DNA from: Spirochaetota bacterium
GTDB lineage: Bacteria; Spirochaetota; Spirochaetia; Treponematales; Treponemataceae
Reading direction: 5' to 3'
Length of the DNA: 64,000 nucleotides
NCBI GenBank assembly: GCA_023443865.1
Contig: JAEZST010000011.1
Span: 310,001 to 374,000 of the forward strand
Made by a program: the position numbers and the translations under genes. Shown here piece after piece: positions 57,300 to 64,000 of this stretch. The number at the start of each line of letters is the position of its first letter. The first letter of the stretch is position 1. Under the pieces are notes generated by a model. The model was not told the origin of the DNA, ran no database searches, and saw only the letters and a list, made by a program, of their open reading frames with translations.

Positions 57300-58283
57300 A
57301 TGAGCCATCGATTTTCCGAACGATACGACCGCGCGACGTTCCGAACCGCGCGCAAGGCCGTGCCGAAGGCGATCCTCGCGAGGTCGCTCGCGACGGGGAT
57401 TCTTTTCCTTTCCGTCGGCCTTTCCTCCTGCTCGTCGGCGCCCAAGCGCCCGCCGGAGATATTCACCAACCGCAACGCGGCCGCGGGGCAAATTGACCTC
57501 GCGAACCGCTCGGTCGCCCGGGGCGACTTTACCAACGCGAAGCTCTTCCTCGCCGAGGCGTGGAACCTCGCGGTGAGCACCGACGATCCCGACACCCGCG
57601 TGCGGGTGCTTCTCGCCCGGGGCAACGCGCATTATAACGAGGGCTCGGGCGACGCGGCCATCGCCGACTGGAATCTCGCCCTCGCGGAGGCGACGGAGGC
57701 GGGCAACGCCGCCCTTTCCAGCGCGGCGAGAATCTACGTGGCCCGAAGCGATCTGATCGAGGGTTCAGGGAAAAGCGACCCCGGCGAGGCCGAACGGAAG
57801 GCCATAGCCGCGCGGACCCTGGAAACGGTGAGGCGGGAAATCGGGAAAATCAAGGGGAACCCCCTGTACACCGCCTTCGGCTGGAAGGTCGAGGGCCTGT
57901 GCCTCAAGGAATTGGGCGAGTGGAAAGCGGCGGAATCCGCGGTCAAGAAGGCCGCGGATATCCATGACGGCTCCCATTACCTGGAAGACGCGGCCTACGA
58001 TTGGTACGTCATCGCGTCTATCCGGTCCAAGGCCGGCGACGCCGATTCCGCCCGCGCCGCGATGCAAAAGGCCCTCGCCTTCGACCGGCGCGCGGAAAAC
58101 ACCAACGGGCTGGGCATGGATTGGATGGCGTTGGGAACCATCGAGGAAAAGGCCGGAAACCGGGAAAAAGCCCTGGCGGCGTACCGGCGGGCTAGCGATA
58201 TTTTCCGCTCCGGCTTTATCGAGTATAACGCCAAGGCCGCGGACGCGAAGGCGAACGCGTTGGAAGGGAAGCGGGAGAACTGA
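57300..58283 (+). CDS. TPR-repeat lipoprotein of the mla operon
   Basis: 327 residues. Lipoprotein signal with lipobox VGLSSC (Cys44), but preceded by an unusually long ~30-residue basic N-region. Helical repeats resembling TPRs follow (NRSVARGDFTNAKLFLAEAW, ALAFDRRAENTNGLGMDWMA, GNREKALAAYRRASDIF). It lies 16 bp after the MCE gene, behind GGGAGGGGG, and is probably the outer-membrane or periplasmic partner of the lipid transporter, by position. Direct evidence for that role is lacking. Confidence 0.8.
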   Translation: MSHRFSERYDRATFRTARKAVPKAILARSLATGILFLSVGLSSCSSAPKRPPEIFTNRNAAAGQIDLANRSVARGDFTNAKLFLAEAWNLAVSTDDPDTRVRVLLARGNAHYNEGSGDAAIADWNLALAEATEAGNAALSSAARIYVARSDLIEGSGKSDPGEAERKAIAARTLETVRREIGKIKGNPLYTAFGWKVEGLCLKELGEWKAAESAVKKAADIHDGSHYLEDAAYDWYVIASIRSKAGDADSARAAMQKALAFDRRAENTNGLGMDWMALGTIEEKAGNREKALAAYRRASDIFRSGFIEYNAKAADAKANALEGKREN

Positions 58284-58351
58284 TCGAAGGTATGGCCTCG
58301 AGCGAGCCCCCATCGGGCGGCTCGATTTCGGGACCTTCTTCGCGCGGGCAA

Positions 58352-59245
58352 TCAGTAGGCGAGCGTAAAGCCCACGGAAAGCGTATTGTCGGCGGTATAC
58401 GCGATGTTCACGTGATCGAGCGCCTCGGCGACCTTCGGGGCGCGGTTATAGGTCCAGGGGCGAATCCACGAATACACCACGGCGCCGCCGACCATCATTC
58501 CGCCGATAGCGGTAATGAGCTCGCCGCCCGACTGCTCGTTATCCTGCCGTATGGTTCCGACGACGGCGGTACAAATGCCCGCGACCTCCCAGAAGGCGAC
58601 GGTGCCTCCGCCCTCGGTGTCGCCCTGCATATAGGAGCCGATCCCGAAGATCGGGTTCACCGTCATGCAGATAAAGCGGCCGGTAAAGTCGAAAAAGCCC
58701 ATAATGGCGGACCCGACGCTACTGGTGGTTTTCGCGCGCGACGCCGCCGCGGGGGTTTTCCCGAAGAGGGCCTGCGTATCCGCGTTGTCCTGAACGGTCA
58801 GGGTATTCAAATACTGAAGCTCGGCGGTTTCGACCTTCACCGCCTTTACGCTCAGCCGGTACTTGTCCTGGAGCTGATCGAACGAGCCGGTAATCAGGGT
58901 TTCGGCGCCTAGCATGGCGCCCAGCCGCTGCGCCGAGTCGTCGCTCACGTCGCCGGACATCTGGAAATCGAGTTCCTTCCGGATCGTCTCGAGGCTCGCG
59001 CGGTCTACCACGATGAATTTATTCGCGTTGAGGAGATTGAGGGTAATTTCCTCGGCCACGTACTCGCCCGCGCTTTCGGTGGAACTCTTAATATCGATGA
59101 CGACGACCTTGGTTCCCGCGGGGATCTTCGCAGTAATGTCTTTCGAGACGAGATAGACGGCGTCGTCGATGTTATACTGCCTCTCGGCGAACGCGGGCAA
59201 GGCGATTGTCAGGGCGGCAAGGGCCGCGATTGCTAGCTTCTTCAT
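58352..59245 (-). CDS. Two-part exported protein: CsgG/LpoB-like domain plus P13-like porin region
   Basis: 297 residues from ATG 59245, where a clear signal peptide begins (KKLAIAALAALTIALPAFA). Residues ~30-140 resemble CsgG/LpoB-type lipoprotein domains (AGTKVVVIDIKSSTESAGEY, EEITLNLLNANKFIVVDRAS, GAETLITGSFDQLQDKYRLS). The C-terminal ~110 residues hold glycine-rich hydrophobic segments (FWEVAGICTAVVGTIRQDNE, GELITAIGGMMVGGAVVYSW) like the P13 family of spirochaetes. Predicted envelope protein of unknown role. It is one of the better hints at the spirochaete host. Confidence 0.7.
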   Translation of the reverse strand: MKKLAIAALAALTIALPAFAERQYNIDDAVYLVSKDITAKIPAGTKVVVIDIKSSTESAGEYVAEEITLNLLNANKFIVVDRASLETIRKELDFQMSGDVSDDSAQRLGAMLGAETLITGSFDQLQDKYRLSVKAVKVETAELQYLNTLTVQDNADTQALFGKTPAAASRAKTTSSVGSAIMGFFDFTGRFICMTVNPIFGIGSYMQGDTEGGGTVAFWEVAGICTAVVGTIRQDNEQSGGELITAIGGMMVGGAVVYSWIRPWTYNRAPKVAEALDHVNIAYTADNTLSVGFTLAY

Positions 59246-59354
59246 GGTCTTAGGAACTACTCCCTCTCGGATAGTTGGCCGCGTTCCCGCGGAACCCGGC
59301 ATTTGGTAATTGTAACACGAAACCGCGGGAAGGTCGCCCCTGCCGTACCGACGA

Positions 59355-60530
59355 TTACGCGATAAAAGGCTTCCCTTCCGCGCAAAGGCGGAAGCGGCGC
59401 AGCGCCTCTTTCAGTTTTCCTATCTCCGTGGCGTAACAGCACCGCACGAACCCTTCGGCGCCCGCGCCGAACACGTTGCCCGGCACCACGGCCACCTTGT
59501 AGTCGTTTATCAGCCTCGTCGCGAACTCCTCGGAAGTCAGGCCCGTTTTCCGGATATCGGGGAAGATGTAAAAGGCGCCTTCTGGCTCGGTCACGGGAAT
59601 TCCCATTTCCGCGAAGGCGTTGAGCATGAGGTTCCGGCGCTGTTGATAGGAAACGCGCATTTTTTCCACCTCGTCGGCCCCGTTGCGCAAGCCCTCCAAG
59701 GCGGCGTACTGGCTCATGATGGGAGCGCAGATCGTCGAATACTGGTGCAGTTTATGCACCTGGGCCATAAGCTCGGCCGGGCAGGCGAGATACCCGATGC
59801 GCCAGCCGGTCATGGCGAAGGCCTTCGAGAAACCGTTGAGCACTACCGTATAGTCCTTCATGCCGGGGAATGAGCCGATGGAAACGTGCTTTCGCCCGTC
59901 GTACACGAGTTCGCAATAGACCTCGTCCGAAAGCACCCAAATCTTGTGCTTTTTCGCTACCTCGGCGATTTTGGCGAGCTCGTCGGCGGGAATCATGCGC
60001 CCGGTGGGATTGCTCGGGCTGCACAGCATGATCGCCTTGGTTTTGGGCGTAATCATCCGCTCGATGGACGCGGCGGTGGCCACGAAGCCGGTCGGGGCCG
60101 TGTCCAGCCGGACGAGCTTCGTGTCGCAAAGCTCCACGAGGGGCTGATAGGAAACGTAACAGGGTTCGGCGACCACCACCTCGTCGCCGGGATTGAGAAT
60201 GGCGCGGAGCACGGCGTCTATGGCCTCGGACACGCCGATGGTCACGAGAATTTCCTTGTTTGAGTCGTAATGAAGGTCGAATTTCGTCAGGTACTTGCCG
60301 ATTTCCTTGCGGAGTTCGGTAAGGCCCCAGTTCGACGTATACGAGGTGTGGCCCTGTTCAAGGTGATACCAGGCTTCCTCGCGCATGGCCCACGGAGTGG
60401 CAAAGTCCGGCTCGCCCACCCCGAGGGATATGATATCGTCACGCCCGATAATGAGCTCGAAGAATTTCCGGATTCCCGAGGGGGGCGTACGGAGCATTTT
60501 CTCCGAAAAGCGGTCCTCCCGGTCGTTCAT
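59355..60530 (-). CDS. Class I/II aminotransferase (PLP-dependent)
   Basis: 391 residues, full length for fold-type I aminotransferases. SYTSNWGLTELRKEIGKYLT, EPCYVSYQPLVELC, SPSNPTGRMIPADELAKIAE and the PLP lysine loop NGFSKAFAMTGWRIGYLACP are all present, as is GAEGFVRCCYATEIGKLKEA near the end. The closest group is probably aspartate/aromatic or alanine-type aminotransferases; the exact substrate cannot be read. The start overlaps the stop of the Lrp/AsnC regulator by 4 bp (ATGA), so the enzyme is regulated and coupled to it. Confidence 0.92.
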   Translation of the reverse strand: MNDREDRFSEKMLRTPPSGIRKFFELIIGRDDIISLGVGEPDFATPWAMREEAWYHLEQGHTSYTSNWGLTELRKEIGKYLTKFDLHYDSNKEILVTIGVSEAIDAVLRAILNPGDEVVVAEPCYVSYQPLVELCDTKLVRLDTAPTGFVATAASIERMITPKTKAIMLCSPSNPTGRMIPADELAKIAEVAKKHKIWVLSDEVYCELVYDGRKHVSIGSFPGMKDYTVVLNGFSKAFAMTGWRIGYLACPAELMAQVHKLHQYSTICAPIMSQYAALEGLRNGADEVEKMRVSYQQRRNLMLNAFAEMGIPVTEPEGAFYIFPDIRKTGLTSEEFATRLINDYKVAVVPGNVFGAGAEGFVRCCYATEIGKLKEALRRFRLCAEGKPFIA

Positions 60531-61012
60531 GCGGTTACTCCCTCGCGGCGGTCCTTCTTCTGGTCCACGTACACCACGTCGTTTTCCTTATAGGTCTTAA
60601 GGACGAAATGCGTCTTGGTGCTCTTCACGCCGTTCAGCGTCGCGAGCTTTTCGGAAACGAAGAAGGCTACCTCGTGGAGGGTTTTCCCCTCGATAATGAC
60701 CTGCAGGTCATAGCCGCCGGACATGAGATACAGGGATTTCACCTGGGGAAAGCGGTAGATCCGGTCCGCAAGGGCGTCGAATCCGTGCTCACGCTCCGGC
60801 GTTACCTGGATTTCGATTACCGCGCGTACCAATTCATGCTCGCTTTGGATTTTCTGGGCGTTTACGATGGCCGAATACTTAAGGATTACGCCCTCTTTTT
60901 CCAGGTTCGCGATGATTTCCTTGACCTCCGCGACCGGTTTTCTGGTCATTGCCGCGATCTCATCCGCCGTCAAGCGTGCGTCGTTTTGTAAAAGGTCAAG
61001 AATTTCCTGCAT
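60527..61012 (-). CDS. Lrp/AsnC-family transcriptional regulator
   Basis: 161 residues. N-terminal helix-turn-helix (LLQNDARLTADEIAAMTRKP, VAEVKEIIANLEKEGVIL) and C-terminal RAM domain (RAVIEIQVTPEREHGFDALA, VKSLYLMSGGYDLQVIIEGK) typical of Lrp-type feast/famine regulators. It probably senses an amino acid or keto acid handled by the coupled aminotransferase and regulates this operon. A perfect 7-bp palindrome lies 21 bp upstream. Written leftwards, the gene is preceded by AAGGGGG. Confidence 0.93.
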   Translation of the reverse strand: MQEILDLLQNDARLTADEIAAMTRKPVAEVKEIIANLEKEGVILKYSAIVNAQKIQSEHELVRAVIEIQVTPEREHGFDALADRIYRFPQVKSLYLMSGGYDLQVIIEGKTLHEVAFFVSEKLATLNGVKSTKTHFVLKTYKENDVVYVDQKKDRREGVTA

Positions 61013-61033
61013 ATCGTTCCCCCTTGAAGCGTT

Positions 61034-61053
61034 TTATGCAAATAAGTGCATAA
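61034..61053. promoter_or_regulatory. Palindromic operator upstream of the Lrp-like gene
   Basis: TTATGCA-N6-TGCATAA is a perfect dyad of 7-bp arms located 21 bp upstream of the regulator start, in AT-rich promoter DNA. Lrp/AsnC dimers bind such arms; autoregulation is likely. It may also affect the divergent purL promoter, 140 bp away. Confidence 0.6.
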
Positions 61054-61191
61054 ATATACAAAACTCACTATACCATATGGAACGAAAATGTCCATAGCGG
61101 GGGCTGCAGACTCCGTTCGGCGCCGGGCGGCATAGAATTTTCCCTTCGTTTATGGCATTATTCGCGTACCAGTCATCCCCGGAGGAATTCC

Positions 61192-64000
61192 ATGAAAAAG
61201 TCCGTATACCGCCTCTTCGTCGAGAGGAAGGAAGGCTTCGACAACGAAGCGAAACGAACCCTCGCCGAGCTGAAGGGCTTTGTCGGCATATCCGCCCTCG
61301 AAGGTATACGGTATTTCAACCGGTACGATATTGAAGGAATCGACGACGAGACCCTTGAACGCGCCGCCGTGCAAATCTTTTCAGAACCCCAAAGCGACGC
61401 CCTATTCCGGGAAACCGTGCCGGTAGCCGACGATGAAACCCTGATCGCCATTGAATACCTCCCGGGACAGTACGATCAGCGATCCGATTCCGCCGAACAA
61501 TGCCTGGTTCTGCTTCGCAGGGCGGGGAAAGCCGCGGTGGCAGGCGATTCCGGAAAGCCAACCGTGCGTTGCGCGCGGGTTTTCGCCCTCAAGGGAGCCC
61601 TATCCGCCGCGGACCTTGACCGGGCCCGTTCCTACCTTATCAATCCCGTGGATTCACGCGTATCGGCCCCGGAAAAGCCCGAATCCCTCGCCCTGGCGAC
61701 CGGTGAACCGGAACCCGTTACCGCGGTACGGGGCTTTATTGCCCTGAGCGACACGGAACTCGCCGAATGGCACAAGAGCGCGGGCCTTGCCATGGACCTC
61801 GCGGACGCGATTTTTCTGCGCTCCTATTTCCAAAAGGAAGGCCGCGACCCGACGGAAACGGAGATCCGCGTGCTGGATACGTACTGGTCCGACCATTGCC
61901 GCCATACCACGTTCAATACGGTCCTCGAGGACATAGAGATTCCCCGAGGCCCCTCGCTTCCGGGCCGGCCGGCCGATCCTTACGCCGACACGCTCAAGAA
62001 GGCCCTGGACGCCTATTCAGGGCTTCGCGCGGAGCTCTACCAAGGACGGACCGACAAGCCCGTCACCCTCATGGATATGGCCGTAATCGGCGCCAAAGCC
62101 CTTAAAAAGAGGGGCCTTCTCGACGACCTGGAGGAATCCGCCGAAATCAACGCCTGCTCGATCTTCATCGACGTAAACGTGCGGGACGATGGGGGAAACA
62201 CGGTCGGGACCGAGCCCTGGCTCCTGATGTTCAAGAACGAAACCCACAACCACCCTACCGAGATCGAGCCCTTCGGCGGCGCGGCGACCTGTATCGGCGG
62301 GGCCATCCGCGATCCCCTTTCCGGGCGGGCCTGGGTGTACCAGGCGCTCCGCGTTACCGGCGCCGCGGACCCCACCGCGCCCATCGAGGAGACCATCCCC
62401 GGGAAGCTCCCCCAGATTAAGCTTACCCGCGAGGCCGCCGCGGGCTTTTCGGCCTACGGCAACCAGATCGGCCTGACCACCGGCCAGGTCGTCGAATACT
62501 ACGACCCGGGCTTCCTCGCCAAGCGCATGGAGCTCGGGGCGGTAATCGCCGCCGCGCCGGCGAAATCGGTGGTCCGCGAGGAACCCGAGGCGGGCGACGT
62601 CGTCATTATGGTCGGCGGCGGCACCGGCCGCGACGGTATCGGCGGGGCCACGGGCTCTTCCAAGGTCCATACGGTGGAATCGGTTTCCACCGCCGGCGCG
62701 GAAGTGCAAAAGGGCAACGCCGTGGAGGAGCGCAAGATTCAGCGACTCTTCCGGAACGCGGAAACCACCCGCCTCATCCGCCGCTGCAACGATTTCGGCG
62801 CCGGCGGCGTCGCCGTCGCGGTGGGAGAGCTCGCCCCCGGACTCGATATCGACCTGGACGCGGTGCCGAAAAAGTACGAAGGACTCAACGGAACGGAACT
62901 CGCGATATCGGAATCGCAGGAGCGCATGGCGGTGGTCGTGCGCAAGCGCGATATCGACGCGTTCGTGAAGGCGGCCGGGGCGGAAAACCTCAACGCCGCG
63001 GTCATCGCGAAGGTAACCGCCGAGCCCCGCCTGGTCATGCGCTGGAGGGGGGCAAAAATCGTGGATATCGACCGGGCCTTCCTCGATACCGCGGGAGCCA
63101 GCCGATCGGCCAAGGCAAAGATCTCCCTCCCCGACCCCGCGGGCTGGGCGTGGGACGCCGCGGCGGATCAGCCCCATAAAACGGGCGTAGGGAATTCGGC
63201 CCCGAACGCCTCCGAAACCGGCGTCGCCGACCGGCTCCGCGCCACCCTTTCGTCGCTCCCCGTGGCTTCCCGCCGCGGCCTCACGGAACGGTTTGACGGT
63301 TCCATCGGCGCGGCCTCCGTCCTTTTCCCCATGGGCGGCGCCTGGCAGTCCACGCCGGAATGCGGCATGGCGGCCAGAATCCCCGTCGGGCCCGGCAAGG
63401 AAACCTCCACGGTAAGCCTCATGTCCATGGGCTACGACCCCAAGGCGGCGAAGTGGAGCCCCTTTCACGGCGCCCAATTCGCCGTGCTTGAGTCCCTCGC
63501 GAAAATCCTCGCCCTGGGCGGCGACCCGGCCACGGCGCGGCTCACCTTTCAGGAATATTTCGAACGTACCGCCGACGCGGAAGCTTGGGGCAAACCGGCC
63601 GCGGCCCTGCTCGGCGCGCTCCAGGCCCAGCTCGCCTCCGGTTGCGCCGCCATCGGCGGCAAGGACAGCATGTCGGGAACCTTTCACGACCTGAAAGTGC
63701 CCCCCACCCTGGTATCCTTCGCCGTTGCCGTCGCGGAAGACGCGGCGGTACGCGGCGGCTCCCTTTCCGCCCCCGGAAACACCCTGGTACTCGTCCATAC
63801 GCCCTACCTCGCGGACTCTACGCCCGACTGGGACGCGTTCCGCGCGAACGCCCAAACCGTTCTCGCGCTCGGGAAATCGGGCGCGGTGAAGGCGGCCTAC
63901 CCCGTCGGTCCCGGCGGAATCGCGGCAACGCTCGCCCTTATGGCCTTCGGGAACCGGATAGGCGCGTCCATCGACCCCGAAGCCCTGGACCGGGCGCCCC
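61192..64000 (+). CDS. purL: Phosphoribosylformylglycinamidine synthase, single-chain type (3' end outside window)
   Basis: At least 936 codons, open to the window end. GGAGG lies 7 bp before ATG 61192. Catalyses the ATP-dependent conversion of FGAR and glutamine to FGAM in purine synthesis. Conserved synthetase blocks are visible: VLDTYWSDHCRHTTFNTVLE, MFKNETHNHPTEIEPFGGAA with CIGGAIRDPLSGRAW, GGGTGRDGIGGATGSS, RCNDFGAGGVAVAVGE and IGGKDSMSGTF. The N-terminal PurS-like domain occupies about residues 1-180. The glutaminase domain must lie beyond the window. Single-chain PurL is usual in proteobacteria and spirochaete relatives. Its start is divergent from the Lrp-like gene. Confidence 0.95.
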   Translation, partial: MKKSVYRLFVERKEGFDNEAKRTLAELKGFVGISALEGIRYFNRYDIEGIDDETLERAAVQIFSEPQSDALFRETVPVADDETLIAIEYLPGQYDQRSDSAEQCLVLLRRAGKAAVAGDSGKPTVRCARVFALKGALSAADLDRARSYLINPVDSRVSAPEKPESLALATGEPEPVTAVRGFIALSDTELAEWHKSAGLAMDLADAIFLRSYFQKEGRDPTETEIRVLDTYWSDHCRHTTFNTVLEDIEIPRGPSLPGRPADPYADTLKKALDAYSGLRAELYQGRTDKPVTLMDMAVIGAKALKKRGLLDDLEESAEINACSIFIDVNVRDDGGNTVGTEPWLLMFKNETHNHPTEIEPFGGAATCIGGAIRDPLSGRAWVYQALRVTGAADPTAPIEETIPGKLPQIKLTREAAAGFSAYGNQIGLTTGQVVEYYDPGFLAKRMELGAVIAAAPAKSVVREEPEAGDVVIMVGGGTGRDGIGGATGSSKVHTVESVSTAGAEVQKGNAVEERKIQRLFRNAETTRLIRRCNDFGAGGVAVAVGELAPGLDIDLDAVPKKYEGLNGTELAISESQERMAVVVRKRDIDAFVKAAGAENLNAAVIAKVTAEPRLVMRWRGAKIVDIDRAFLDTAGASRSAKAKISLPDPAGWAWDAAADQPHKTGVGNSAPNASETGVADRLRATLSSLPVASRRGLTERFDGSIGAASVLFPMGGAWQSTPECGMAARIPVGPGKETSTVSLMSMGYDPKAAKWSPFHGAQFAVLESLAKILALGGDPATARLTFQEYFERTADAEAWGKPAAALLGALQAQLASGCAAIGGKDSMSGTFHDLKVPPTLVSFAVAVAEDAAVRGGSLSAPGNTLVLVHTPYLADSTPDWDAFRANAQTVLALGKSGAVKAAYPVGPGGIAATLALMAFGNRIGASIDPEALDRAP

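Noticed and set aside
62017..63855. 612-codon antisense frame within purL
   Set aside because: Shadow of the purL reading frame; conserved PurL motifs run through the plus strand.

Overview
The window is a GC-rich bacterial chromosome segment carrying one complete, compact Mu-like transposable prophage. The host is probably a spirochaete, Treponema-like. This rests on gene content: a CsgG-like/P13-type porin fusion, a Mla-type lipid transporter followed by a TPR lipoprotein, and a PG0541-type protein coupled to an RND pump. I ran no search, so the taxon is an inference.

Left host flank (1-20927). A TetR regulator, cut by the window edge, precedes a TolC/MFP/RND efflux operon closed by a PG0541-family protein and a strong terminator. 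On the opposite strand are a Nudix hydrolase and a single-chain ECF transporter energizer (ATPase-ATPase-EcfT fusion) whose two ATPase halves are complementarily degenerate. A secreted 5'-nucleotidase follows. Next comes a tightly overlapped NAD operon: ECF S component, nadC, nadA, nadB. Then come htpG, an omptin-family outer-membrane protease with its catalytic residues intact, and a large radical SAM protein.

Prophage (about 20934-54716, 33.8 kb). It has TG...CA termini and a 6-bp target duplication inside an 11-bp direct repeat. Nearly all genes run right to left. Read in that direction: M15 endolysin, holin-like protein, an overlapping spanin-like pair, Mu gp25/26/27 homologues, terminase, portal and head morphogenesis protein; a set of small unknown genes; a rightward lysogeny segment (repressor plus AT-rich accessory genes); a divergent switch; the early operon (Ner-like protein, DUF3164, DUF3102, MuA, MuB, GemA, Mor); then capsid protease, major head protein, sheath, tube, tape measure, baseplate, tail fibre and a Dam methylase. 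Compared with Mu, the lysis and packaging block has moved from between Mor/C and the capsid genes to the outside of the repressor. Within the phage I found a probable programmed frameshift in the tail chaperone gene, a CTG start codon with a strong Shine-Dalgarno, a terminator hairpin that contains the start codon of the capsid protease, and tandem 20-bp repeats at one end that look like transposase sites.

Right host flank (54717-64000). The prophage sits in the short gap between the divergent radical SAM gene and an mlaE-mlaF-mlaD-lipoprotein operon. Beyond that are a CsgG/P13-like protein, an aminotransferase with an Lrp/AsnC regulator and its palindromic operator, and the first three quarters of a single-chain purL that runs off the window.

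No rRNA, tRNA or CRISPR array was seen, and no gene-free stretch exceeds 300 bases.
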